Positions 43,245 through 51,321 of a stretch of DNA of 51,321 bases are shown here, piece after piece. How positions within the stretch are numbered: the first letter of the stretch is position 1; each line of letters begins with the position of its first letter. The notes below the pieces were generated by a model, which saw only the letters and a list, made by a program, of their open reading frames with translations, did no database searches and was not told the origin of the DNA. The stretch is from the NCBI GenBank assembly GCA_902775075.1, contig CACYKX010000003.1:1-51321 (forward strand), given 5' to 3'. The stretch is from an uncultured Prevotellaceae bacterium. GTDB lineage: Bacteria; Bacteroidota; Bacteroidia; Bacteroidales; Bacteroidaceae. The position numbers and the translations under genes were made by a program.

Positions 43245-44963
43245 TTAATAATCCAAAACCAGTTCCATATCATCAACACTCTTACCAGGAAGCGTCATCG
43301 GAACAATATCTTCATCTTCCTTGATAGCACACTCGAGAAGATAAGGTCCTTTTGTTTTCAACATCTTGTCGATTTTATCCTTAAGATCTTTACGATCGAT
43401 AACAACATCATAAGGAATATTATAAGCCTTGGCGATATCTTGATATTTAGGATTCAACATATGTGTAAACGAATGACGTCCTTCAAACATCAAATCTTGC
43501 CACTGACGAACGTTTCCAAGATAATTGTTATTCAACAGTATCATCTTTACAGGTGCCTGTTGTTCCATGATGGTACCCAATTCCTGTATACTCATCTGGA
43601 ATCCACCATCACCCATAAAACAGCAAATCGTTCTGTCTGGAGCACCAAAGCATGCACCTACAGCTGCAGGAAGAGCAAAGCCCATCGTTCCAAATCCTCC
43701 ACTTGTAACGATAGAACGTTTACGCTTGAACTTAAAATATCTACTTGATATCATCTGATTCTGTCCTACATCATTCACTAATACTGCCTCACCATCGGTA
43801 GCATCAGCAACAGCATTGGTGACTTCACCCATGAGTAAAGGTCCCTCTGTCGGATGAATATCTGGATCTATCACTTTTTCCTTCTCCATTTCATAGTAAG
43901 GTGTGAAAGACTCGATCCATTCCTTATGTTCATTTTTCTTAAGCAAACGTGTTATTGCCGGTAACGACTGCTTACAGTCGCCAACAACAGCAACATCTGT
44001 TTTTATAACCTTATCTATCTCTGCATGATCGATATCCAAGTGTATGACCTTGGCTTGCTTAGCATAAGTAGAAGGTAAACCGGTAATACGATCACTAAAT
44101 CTCATACCAATAGCGATAAGTACATCGCATTGCTGAGTCTGCATATTGGTAGCATAAGAACCATGCATACCCAACATACCCATATTTAAAGGATGATCGC
44201 TCGGTAATGCAGAAAGACCTAGCAAGGTTCTACCTGCTGGGATATCAGCTTTCTCCAGAAACTCGAGCAATTCGTTTTGAGCATTACCGATTTCCACGCC
44301 ATGACCTACCAAAGCGAAAGGCTTCTTCGCATGATTGATAAGTTCTGCAGCCTGGGCCACAGCATCCTGCTTAACTTCTGGATATGGATTATAAGAACGA
44401 ACCTCAGTAGTCTTTACTGGACCATTCCACTCACAAGTATGAGTCTGAGCATTCTTAGGAAAATCAAGTACTACAGGACCTGGTCGACCGCTCTTTGCGA
44501 TATAGAAAGCGCGACTCACTGCCCATGCCACATCTTCAGGACGTCTTATCTGATACGCCCATTTGGTAATAGGTTGGGCAACGCCAACCAAATCAACTTC
44601 TTGGAAAGCATCTGTTCCAAGGGCACCGACACCAACCTGACCTGCAATAATAACAACAGGAATACTATCTACCATAGCATCGGCAACACCAGTCAACGTA
44701 TTCGTAGCACCAGGTCCACTCGTAACCAAAGCCACGCCCACTTCTCCACTCACTCGGGCATATCCTTCTGCTGCATGGGCAGCAGCCTGTTCATGACGAA
44801 CTAGGACATGATCAAACATTTTGTTTTCACCTCTGGTGTAACCATATAGTGAGTCGAATACTGGCATTATAGCACCACCCGGATAACCAAATATTGTTGT
44901 TACCCCCTCGCTTTGTAATGAGCGCATCAGCGCTTCTGATCCTGTTATTATCTCTTTTTCCAT
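43245..44963 (-). CDS. ilvB: Acetolactate synthase large subunit
   Basis: TPP- and FAD-dependent enzyme that joins pyruvate with pyruvate or 2-ketobutyrate. 572 residues. Seen: GYPGGAIMPVFDSLY, catalytic Glu in RHEQAAAHAAEGYARVSG, middle FAD domain, and TPP motif GDGGFQMSIQELGTI...NNNYLGNVRQWQ. It starts 6 bp after the ilvD stop. Confidence 0.97.
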   Translation of the reverse strand: MEKEIITGSEALMRSLQSEGVTTIFGYPGGAIMPVFDSLYGYTRGENKMFDHVLVRHEQAAAHAAEGYARVSGEVGVALVTSGPGATNTLTGVADAMVDSIPVVIIAGQVGVGALGTDAFQEVDLVGVAQPITKWAYQIRRPEDVAWAVSRAFYIAKSGRPGPVVLDFPKNAQTHTCEWNGPVKTTEVRSYNPYPEVKQDAVAQAAELINHAKKPFALVGHGVEIGNAQNELLEFLEKADIPAGRTLLGLSALPSDHPLNMGMLGMHGSYATNMQTQQCDVLIAIGMRFSDRITGLPSTYAKQAKVIHLDIDHAEIDKVIKTDVAVVGDCKQSLPAITRLLKKNEHKEWIESFTPYYEMEKEKVIDPDIHPTEGPLLMGEVTNAVADATDGEAVLVNDVGQNQMISSRYFKFKRKRSIVTSGGFGTMGFALPAAVGACFGAPDRTICCFMGDGGFQMSIQELGTIMEQQAPVKMILLNNNYLGNVRQWQDLMFEGRHSFTHMLNPKYQDIAKAYNIPYDVVIDRKDLKDKIDKMLKTKGPYLLECAIKEDEDIVPMTLPGKSVDDMELVLDY

Positions 44964-44969
44964 GTCTAC

Positions 44970-46781
44970 TTAGTCAATGATACGTACTCCACCTTTATCT
45001 GCCGAACTAACACTCTGAGCATAAGCTCGTAATGCTTTGCTGACGACACGTTTTCTCTTTAAAGGTTGTTGAGGACGTGATTTTAATTCTTCATCACTCA
45101 ATTTTACATTGATTGTTCGGTTTGGAATATCAATGACGATGATATCACCATCTTTGATTTTTCCTATATTACCACCAGCGGCTGCCTCCGGAGAGATATG
45201 TCCTATACTCAATCCTGATGTTCCACCAGAAAAGCGTCCATCTGTAATCAGAGCACACTCTTTACCTAGATGACGGCTCTTGATATATGATGTAGGATAT
45301 AGCATCTCCTGCATTCCAGGACCTCCCTTTGGACCTTCATGGGTAATAACTACGCAATCTCCGGAATTAACTTTCCCTTCAAGAATGCCATTACAAGCAT
45401 CTTCTTGTGAGTCAAAAACTACAGCAGGACCCTCAAAATGCCAAAGCCCTTCATCAACACCTGCTGTTTTAACGACACAACCATCTTGGGCTATATTTCC
45501 AAAGAGTACCGCTAATCCTCCATCTCTTGTATAAGCATGCTCTAAATCACGGATACAGCCATTGGTACGATCTGTATCAAGACTTTCCCACTGTGCATCC
45601 TGACTTCCCATGACAACAGAGAATTTGCGACCTGGAGCAGAGTGATAGATTCGATCTGCATCAGGATCCAAAGAATCACCTGTAATATCGTATTTCTTCA
45701 TCTGCTCTCCTAATGTTTTTCCATCCACACGCTTTACATCTCCATGGATAAGTCCACCCTTATTGAGTTCGTTCAGGATTCCAAGAATACCTCCTGCACG
45801 ATTACACTCTTGAACACTATATTTCTGTGTATTAGGAGCCAACTTACAAAGACAAGGAACCTTTCTACTTAACTGGTCAATGTCTTCCATCTTGAAATCG
45901 ACATTGCCTTCCTGGGCTACAGCAAGTAAATGAAGTATCGTATTGGTACTACCACCCATAGCAATATCAAGTGTCATCGCATTAAGGAAAGCATCACGAG
46001 TAGCAATATTTCGAGGCAACACGCTCTCGTCACCATCTTCATAATATGCGAAAGCATTTTTTACAATCTGTCGCGCAGCTCTTTTAAAGAGTTCTACACG
46101 ATTTTTATGTGTTGCAAGGATCGTTCCATTACCTGGGAGACTTAAACCTATAGCCTCGGTAAGAGAATTCATCGAATTGGCCGTAAACATACCAGAGCAA
46201 CTTCCACACCCTGGACATGCGCACTGCTCTATCTTTATGATATCTTCATCGCTCACCGTCTTATCTGCACCATTGATCATGGCTGTAATCAAATCGGCAT
46301 TTTCTCCTTTCCATCGTCCAGCTTCCATAGGACCACCAGAACAGAAAATCGTAGGGATATTCAGTCGCATGGATGCCATCAGCATTCCCGGAGTAACTTT
46401 ATCACAATTGGAGATACAAATCATTGCATCGGCTTTATGTGCATTTACCATATACTCCACTGAGTCTGCAATAATATCACGTGAAGGCAAAGAATATAAC
46501 ATACCATCATGTCCCATGGCAATGCCATCATCAATAGCTATTGTATTAAATTCTGCTGCATAACATCCCATAGCCTCTATTTCCTTCTTCACTATCTGAC
46601 CGATTTCGTGAAGATGAGTATGTCCTGGAACAAACTGGGTAAAACTATTGACAATCGCAATAATTGGTTTACCAAACTGTTCATGCTTCATTCCAGCCGC
46701 AACCCACAAAGCTCGGGCACCTGCCATTTTTCGGCCTTCTGTACAAACTGCACTTCTCAACTGATGTTTCATATTGGTCAA
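44970..46781 (-). CDS. ilvD: Dihydroxy-acid dehydratase
   Basis: Fe-S enzyme of the third BCAA step. About 600 residues. Seen: N-terminal [49 protein letters not shown] (cluster cysteines), and C-terminal [20 protein letters not shown]. Two starts fit: TTG at 46781, which has an AGAGGAG site 9 bases before it, or ATG at 46772, which gives the usual family N-terminus MKHQLRSA. The longer form is listed; ATG at 46772 is also likely. First gene of the ilv cluster, preceded by a leader peptide. Confidence 0.95.
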   Translation of the reverse strand: MTNMKHQLRSAVCTEGRKMAGARALWVAAGMKHEQFGKPIIAIVNSFTQFVPGHTHLHEIGQIVKKEIEAMGCYAAEFNTIAIDDGIAMGHDGMLYSLPSRDIIADSVEYMVNAHKADAMICISNCDKVTPGMLMASMRLNIPTIFCSGGPMEAGRWKGENADLITAMINGADKTVSDEDIIKIEQCACPGCGSCSGMFTANSMNSLTEAIGLSLPGNGTILATHKNRVELFKRAARQIVKNAFAYYEDGDESVLPRNIATRDAFLNAMTLDIAMGGSTNTILHLLAVAQEGNVDFKMEDIDQLSRKVPCLCKLAPNTQKYSVQECNRAGGILGILNELNKGGLIHGDVKRVDGKTLGEQMKKYDITGDSLDPDADRIYHSAPGRKFSVVMGSQDAQWESLDTDRTNGCIRDLEHAYTRDGGLAVLFGNIAQDGCVVKTAGVDEGLWHFEGPAVVFDSQEDACNGILEGKVNSGDCVVITHEGPKGGPGMQEMLYPTSYIKSRHLGKECALITDGRFSGGTSGLSIGHISPEAAAGGNIGKIKDGDIIVIDIPNRTINVKLSDEELKSRPQQPLKRKRVVSKALRAYAQSVSSADKGGVRIID

Positions 46782-46796
46782 TTTATTAATCTCCTC

Positions 46797-46847
46797 TTAT
46801 ATAATCCGTACAAATACAAAGATGACGAATCGCACATCGCTCATCAT
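46797..46847 (-). CDS. Candidate ilv leader peptide
   Basis: A 16-residue open frame, MMSDVRFVIFVFVRII, placed between the ilvD promoter and ilvD, beginning about 18 nt after the predicted transcript start. It has four Val and three Ile among 16 residues, plus three Phe. It ends 15-24 nt before ilvD. A hairpin GATGAGCGA...TCGTCATC (46845-46821) lies inside it. The composition fits ribosome-stalling control by branched-chain amino acids. No terminator follows before ilvD, so the mechanism is unclear. Confidence 0.65.
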   Translation of the reverse strand: MMSDVRFVIFVFVRII

Positions 46848-46870
46848 ACACCTCGCATATATATTATGCG

Positions 46871-46901
46871 CAAAGGTACGGATAAATATTGTAACAACCA
46901 A
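46871..46901 (-). promoter_or_regulatory. Promoter of the ilvD operon
   Basis: Minus-strand TTG (46901-46899), 20 bases, TACCTTTG (46878-46871). Transcript start is about 20 nt before the leader peptide. Confidence 0.7.
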
Positions 46902-47002
46902 CAAATTCGTGCATATTTTCAAAAAATTACGCAAACTTATTACTAAATACAGTATTTTGCTACCATATTATAACACACAAACATTAATAAGAGTATAATT
47001 AA

Positions 47003-47036
47003 ATAAAAAAATCCCCGATGCAATGCATCAGGGATT
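47003..47036 (-). terminator. Terminator after ompA-like gene
   Basis: AATCCCTGATGCA / TGCATCGGGGATT stem (one T-G wobble) on the minus strand, then seven T. About 30 bp past the gene stop. Confidence 0.9.
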
Positions 47037-47065
47037 TATATTTAGGATTGAAGTATTCGTTTAGA

Positions 47066-48151
47066 TTACTTTACATAAACAACAGCCAAACGGTTAGAAG
47101 TAGTACCCTGTACACCCTTACCAGTAGCTTCATCTACAACAACACCCTTGCTCTGCAGATACTTAGCAACAACATCAGCACGGCCCTGAGAGATCTTATC
47201 ATTAATTTCCTTAGATCCTTCTGGAGAAGCTGTACCTACGATCTGAACGTGCTTACCTGCCTTAACAGCATCAAGAGCTTTCTTAGCTTCCTTGGTAAGA
47301 ACAGTTTTGCCCTGAGCAAATGTTACGAATACAAGGTTCTCAACCTTAACCTCCTGTGGAGCTGGAGCTTCCTTAACAACTTCCTTGATAACTTCCTTAG
47401 GCTTCTTTGCCAATTCGTTGCGAAGATCATCAATCTTTGAATTCAAAGCGTCGATTTCTGCCTGATCGCGAAGCTGAGCAATCTTGAAGTTATGAGTACC
47501 GTTTGATGTACCGAACTTGTATACCAAACCTGCGTTCAACTGAACATAGCTCTTGTTGATGTTCCAAGCAATATCACCAACATTGTTTACTGGATACTGA
47601 GCTTCCTGAGCATCATTCAAGCCATAGTTGATAGAAGGCTCGATATAAACCTGCCATGCCTTGTTTCCACCAAAATTATATGCGAAATCAAGAGCTAACT
47701 TCTGGGTAAGGTTATTCTTACCTTTGTTGGTACCAGCCTGATAAGCTGCAGAGTTACCAAAAAGATGACCCCAACCAAGGCCAGCAACTGCTGTTACCTC
47801 GAAAGGACGTGGCTCACCTTTGTAACCGCCTAACCAGTTACTCAAATTGACTGTACCTAACAAACTTGTGTTCAAATAACGTACAAAAGTACCAGTAGGA
47901 GCATAAGGCTTTACTGAAAAATATGCGTTACTCTCAACTGCAAGACCCAATACTGGAGTGAAATAACGACCAATACGAACACCTGCATTAGGATTAAGAT
48001 TCTTTAACCATGCGTGACCTGTAGTTTTAGTAGCCAAACCACCATTAATACCAATGTAGAAGTTGTCGAATGTTTTACTTTCTTCTACAGTCTGTGCAGA
48101 AGCTGATACTGCAAATACAGCAGCTGCGAACAATAAAACTAACTTTTTCAT
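47066..48151 (-). CDS. OmpA-family outer-membrane protein
   Basis: 361 residues: signal peptide 1-19 (SASAQ), an 8-strand-type beta-barrel domain to about residue 220 (alternating aromatic strands, e.g. FDNFYIGINGGLATK, VQLNAGLVYKFG), a charged coiled/Pro-rich linker (DALNSKIDDLRNELAKKPKEVIKEVVKEAPAPQEV), and a C-terminal OmpA/peptidoglycan-binding domain (VQIVGTASPEGSKEINDKISQGRADVVAKYLQSKGV). It links outer membrane to cell wall. A strong promoter suggests abundance. Confidence 0.93.
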   Translation of the reverse strand: MKKLVLLFAAAVFAVSASAQTVEESKTFDNFYIGINGGLATKTTGHAWLKNLNPNAGVRIGRYFTPVLGLAVESNAYFSVKPYAPTGTFVRYLNTSLLGTVNLSNWLGGYKGEPRPFEVTAVAGLGWGHLFGNSAAYQAGTNKGKNNLTQKLALDFAYNFGGNKAWQVYIEPSINYGLNDAQEAQYPVNNVGDIAWNINKSYVQLNAGLVYKFGTSNGTHNFKIAQLRDQAEIDALNSKIDDLRNELAKKPKEVIKEVVKEAPAPQEVKVENLVFVTFAQGKTVLTKEAKKALDAVKAGKHVQIVGTASPEGSKEINDKISQGRADVVAKYLQSKGVVVDEATGKGVQGTTSNRLAVVYVK

Positions 48152-48230
48152 GTCTCTCTGAAATTAATTGTTAAAAAGATGTTAATACAATTCTTCAGTA
48201 CTTATTAAAGTATACTTACTATATATATTG

Positions 48231-48262
48231 CAAAGTAATAAAAAAAAACAATACGTTCCAAA
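48231..48262 (-). promoter_or_regulatory. Promoter of the ompA-like gene
   Basis: Minus-strand TTTG (48262-48259), 20 bases, TTACTTTG (48238-48231); one mismatch in the -7 box. The leader is about 75 nt. Confidence 0.65.
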
Positions 48263-48305
48263 TATTTTTTATAAAAAATTATGTTTAACAACATAAGCCA
48301 AGCAA

Positions 48306-48353
48306 AAACTCCCCGATAACAGGACTTTTACGCCTATATATCGGAGAGTTTTC
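48306..48353 (-). terminator. Possible terminator after GH51
   Basis: Long interrupted stem (AAAACTC-C-CCGATA / TATCGG-A-GAGTTTT) with a ~20-base loop and five T on the minus strand, about 75 bp past the GH51 stop. Confidence 0.5.
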
Positions 48354-48426
48354 TCTTCAAAGATTCGTACACCTTATTATATTAAGGAATTTTTCTTTAT
48401 TTATGGCATCAGAACTGTTTTCTAAG

Positions 48427-50883
48427 TCATAATTTAAAGATTTTCAAACTTCTTGCTGGTATCGAATAGTCATTAAGTTGCAAATCAACAGGCAAAGCAT
48501 TAACAACTTTCAACCACACATTTCCGCTTTTACTATCTTTTACGACACTTGCTGCCACATATTTTTTTAGTTTATCCGGAACATTCAGGGAGAGATGACT
48601 ATCAATATAAACATCACCACTATGAGTAGAAAATTCCTTCTGAACCTTATAACTTGGAGTTGTCTTCACTTGCTTGTCATCAAAATATATCATATCTGGA
48701 CTCCAGTTACCATGAGATTCTTTACATAACAATGGGGCATACGATGCCATTTCTACAACATCTCCATTACGCTCGATGTTACAGAGATATAACGCCTCTG
48801 CCAGTGCATTATCTACAGCATTCTCTCCTCGCGATGCATATTCGCCAAGATATACTTTAGGACTATTACGATTATAGTCATCATAATAATCTTGGTGATT
48901 GACAAACCATCCCGGTGATTCATAATAGTGTTCATCTACCGCTGTGAAAAGATTCTTACCATTCATCTTTTCTCGTTTTGCTATTTTCCATCCCTCCTGA
49001 TAATCTGAAGAAGGGAAATGGAATGGTCCTACGGTACCGATAATTTCTATATTAGGATATTTTGCCTTGATGGCTTTACTAATCATCAGATAGCGTTCTT
49101 CGAAGACTGTCGAGATTAGATCTTCGTTTCCTATACCTATCATCTTAAGATTGAAAGGAGCAGGATGACCTGCCTCTGAACGCATTCTTGCCCATTTCGA
49201 TGTTGCAGGATCACCATTCGCCCACTCTATCAGGTCTAGAATGTCTTGAATATAGGCTTTCATTTCTCCCATTGGGATTCCGCCCTGTTGTCCACCTAAA
49301 CCATCTTGATTGTTTGATGAATTCTGACAAGGTACACCAGCAGCCAACACTGGTAAAGGCTGCGCACCAATATCTTCACAGAACTGGAAATATTCATAGA
49401 ATCCTATTCTGCGACTTTGATGATAATTCCAGATATTACGTGCTGGTTTACGATCCTTGAGAGGGCCAACTGTTTCTTTCCAATTATAAATATTATCCAA
49501 TCCATCTCCATGCAACATACAGCCACCAGGGAATCTCATGAATTTTGGCTGTAGGTCGGCTATCGTCTGTGCTATATCCTGGCGGAATCCATGTCCATAA
49601 AAAGTTTCTGCAGGCATCAAACTAACCATATCGACCCCAACCTTACCTTCTTTCTTTGCCTGTATCTGCAAGGTCAGTTGACGAGGTTCTGGCAGTTTCT
49701 CTCCTTTCTTCACCGTTTCTAAGGTTAATTGGAAATGCTGCCACCCTAATCCTTTAATCTTTATTTTATCTTTAGCAACAACTTGATTCTGCTTATCAAC
49801 AAGCATAACCAGCAATTCATTTTTATCATTGCCGATACTCTTTGCATCAACAGAAAAATCATATACTCCACCACGATCAAGGATTCCATCCCATCCTTCA
49901 TTAACGATCAACTGTTCTTTATCTAAAATAGCATAATGAGGATTATTGACAGAATTCGGGTTTACATCATCTATCACTAGTTTACCTACCGGAGAACTCC
50001 ATGCCGTCTGAGCATTCCATCCTTTATGGTCGGCCGAAGTATATTCAAAGTCACCGTTTTGTAGGAGTTCTGCACTTAGGCCTCCATCAGCAGCATAACT
50101 GATATCCTCGAAGAAAGCGCCTATTAAACGATTAGAAATTCGTTTCTGCTTATTATAATCTATAACGAGAGAACCAGATACAGACTTCGAAATATCTTTT
50201 GTAGTAGGCATTTTCTCACTTGCCTTTTCCGCCTCCTCGGCCATAGCCTTCTGCCAATCTCTTATATATTTAAGATGTATGGCAGGAATTTCAAATTCAT
50301 TTCCCTGATACAGTTTTCCATTTATCTCTGCTTTATCCTGTTGCCAAAGGATATCATCAGCTTCCGCGGGAATTGTATCCTCCTTGAAAGTACGGAAATC
50401 TTCTGATGCTTGCACATATCGTTTACCTTGTTTGGTCTTTACATAGATATCAAAAGTTCCATTGTCCATCTGATAAGCTACAGGATCCATGATTCCTTTT
50501 TCTCGCATAATCGGATAATCCTGAGGACGCCAATTGATAAGGTCTTCTGAATAGGCAACAGCAAAACATGGCGAATAATCATTTACTCCCCATATAGCGC
50601 GCCATGTTCCATCATTCGCTTTAAGAACAAAAGAATCATACATCTTCTTTTCCCTACCCCATTGACCATAATCACTACTCACAACTTGTCCTAAGTCATG
50701 CCATAATTCATCTTCACCTTGATAGGCGATATGGAGTCCTTGATCGGGAGCGGGACTGTAAACAAAGATATCACAGGTAGAATCTCGTCCCACAATAGAA
50801 TATGCGGGTTCTACATTTTGTGCCTGCGTCGCACCCGCACATAATACGAACAGGAATGATAACATTGAGTTTTTAGGTTTCAT
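48427..50883 (-). CDS. GH51 alpha-L-arabinofuranosidase with N-terminal GH43-like region
   Basis: 818 residues. Signal peptide 1-22 (ATQAQ). Residues ~25-200 look like part of a GH43-type beta-propeller (RAIWGVNDYSPCFAVAYSEDLINWRP); residues ~240-818 are GH51: GAFFEDISYAADGG, FMRFPGGCM, acid/base Glu587 in GIGNED, nucleophile Glu681 in YLGEYASRG. It would remove L-arabinose side chains from plant arabinan or arabinoxylan in the periplasm. A -7 box TATCTTTG lies at 50932-50925. No SusCD pair is adjacent, though the window ends upstream. Confidence 0.9.
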   Translation of the reverse strand: MKPKNSMLSFLFVLCAGATQAQNVEPAYSIVGRDSTCDIFVYSPAPDQGLHIAYQGEDELWHDLGQVVSSDYGQWGREKKMYDSFVLKANDGTWRAIWGVNDYSPCFAVAYSEDLINWRPQDYPIMREKGIMDPVAYQMDNGTFDIYVKTKQGKRYVQASEDFRTFKEDTIPAEADDILWQQDKAEINGKLYQGNEFEIPAIHLKYIRDWQKAMAEEAEKASEKMPTTKDISKSVSGSLVIDYNKQKRISNRLIGAFFEDISYAADGGLSAELLQNGDFEYTSADHKGWNAQTAWSSPVGKLVIDDVNPNSVNNPHYAILDKEQLIVNEGWDGILDRGGVYDFSVDAKSIGNDKNELLVMLVDKQNQVVAKDKIKIKGLGWQHFQLTLETVKKGEKLPEPRQLTLQIQAKKEGKVGVDMVSLMPAETFYGHGFRQDIAQTIADLQPKFMRFPGGCMLHGDGLDNIYNWKETVGPLKDRKPARNIWNYHQSRRIGFYEYFQFCEDIGAQPLPVLAAGVPCQNSSNNQDGLGGQQGGIPMGEMKAYIQDILDLIEWANGDPATSKWARMRSEAGHPAPFNLKMIGIGNEDLISTVFEERYLMISKAIKAKYPNIEIIGTVGPFHFPSSDYQEGWKIAKREKMNGKNLFTAVDEHYYESPGWFVNHQDYYDDYNRNSPKVYLGEYASRGENAVDNALAEALYLCNIERNGDVVEMASYAPLLCKESHGNWSPDMIYFDDKQVKTTPSYKVQKEFSTHSGDVYIDSHLSLNVPDKLKKYVAASVVKDSKSGNVWLKVVNALPVDLQLNDYSIPARSLKIFKL

Positions 50884-50994
50884 CTCTACGTCTTAAGTAT
50901 TTACATGATTAATTTAAATCTTCGCAAAGATACAAAAATTCCTAAATTCCTTCTATATATATCTACTTAAAAAATGTATATAACTGCATTCGTT

Positions 50995-51104
50995 TACGAA
51001 GTTAACTGCATCAGCCTACGAAGTTAACTGCATCAGCGTACGTAGTTAACTGCATCGGCCTACGTAGTTAACTGCATCGGCGTACGTAGTTAACTTCGTA
51101 AACG
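50995..51104. repeat. Array B: five 22-bp GTTAAC-centred repeats
   Basis: Five tandem units of 22 bp (starting at 50995, 51017, 51039, 51061, 51083), each TACG(A/T)AGTTAAC followed by TGCATC(A/G)GC(C/G). The last unit ends in TTCGTAAACG, mirroring the CGTTTACGAA at the array's left end, so the array is bounded by an inverted repeat. Same unit as array A at 20350-20437. Confidence 0.94.
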
Positions 51105-51194
51105 AACATATATTTTCAATATCATAAGGTGGAAATAAAGAAGCAAATCCATAGAAATGGGATATATAAGTTTTTAAGAGAGTGCAGAGGATTG

Positions 51195-51250
51195 TAAGGC
51201 GCTGGCAGTGGATGCGATATGCTACCATTGTCAGCGCCTTTTTCTTGTTT
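51195..51250 (+). terminator. Orphan plus-strand terminator
   Basis: A ~16-bp stem (AAGGCGCTGGCAGTGG with ACCATTGTCAGCGCCTT, two G-T wobbles) around a 12-base loop, then TTTTTC and further T. No plus-strand gene lies upstream in the window. Confidence 0.8.
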
Positions 51251-51321
51251 TTTTCAACCTCAGAGTGTCATTGTATTTCTGACAATATATTCTATTAAAA
51301 GAAATCTTAATATATTAATTA

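Larger units (their letters stand above)
50884..51321. other. Intergenic region upstream of GH51, to window end
   Basis: No gene seen. It holds the GH51 -7 box, repeat array B (50995-51104), AT-rich sequence, and an orphan plus-strand terminator (51195-51250). A 60-residue minus-strand frame across the array is not credible because it reads through the repeats. Confidence 0.6.

Noticed and set aside
50995..51104. Repeat arrays as CRISPR
   Set aside because: Units are directly adjacent with no unique spacers, the period is 22 bp, and no cas genes are present.
51046..51228. 60-residue minus-strand frame
   Set aside because: It reads through the tandem repeats and has no family resemblance.

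Overview
The window looks like chromosomal DNA of a Bacteroidales bacterium, most likely Prevotella/Segatella. Four things point there: promoters of the Bacteroidetes type (TTTG or TTG, about 20 bases, then TAnnTTTG); a type V (FimA/Mfa-like) pilus operon; an acyl-ACP thioesterase inside the ilv operon; and low GC with A-rich ribosome-binding regions. No rRNA, tRNA, CRISPR array, insertion sequence or prophage was recognised. Species placement is inference. Layout: 1-11.2 kb is all minus strand and mostly housekeeping: M13 peptidase, ABC-F ATPase, rplT-rpmI-infC, thrS, then a SPOR lipoprotein-ruvX-def-TPR cluster. 11.4-12.3 kb is a small plus-strand envelope operon (YtxH-like, holin-like membrane protein, small hypothetical), followed by a convergent small-RNA candidate. 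12.5-15.1 kb (minus) is a DUF4348-like lipoprotein-murB-MBL hydrolase operon, divergent from pheS. 16.4-22.2 kb holds yitT, a divergent ligA, a type II pantothenate kinase, an exported protein of unknown function and trmD. 22.7-33.3 kb is the accessory heart of the window: an orphan fimbrillin-like lipoprotein, then a six-gene type V pilus operon with a long leader, an internal promoter before the likely major subunit, and overlapping stop/start codons between the later genes. 33.3-40.6 kb has a patatin-like phospholipase, pepP, a secreted C1 peptidase, recJ and recQ. 40.7-46.8 kb is the branched-chain amino-acid operon ilvD-ilvB-ilvN-thioesterase-ilvC (minus). 47-51 kb has an OmpA-family porin and a GH51 arabinofuranosidase. 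Main points for a second look: (1) a 16-residue Val/Ile/Phe-rich leader peptide between the ilvD promoter and ilvD, which suggests translation-dependent control; (2) two intergenic arrays, 30 kb apart, of the same 22-bp unit centred on GTTAAC; (3) a roughly 61-nt small RNA with its own promoter and terminator; (4) a multi-hairpin terminator region after trmD and a roughly 315-nt leader on the pilus operon; (5) an infC promoter lying across the thrS terminator; (6) an ilvC-specific promoter with two palindromes in the leader; (7) likely leaderless mRNAs for trmD and the pantothenate kinase. All family assignments were made by reading the proteins; no database search was run.
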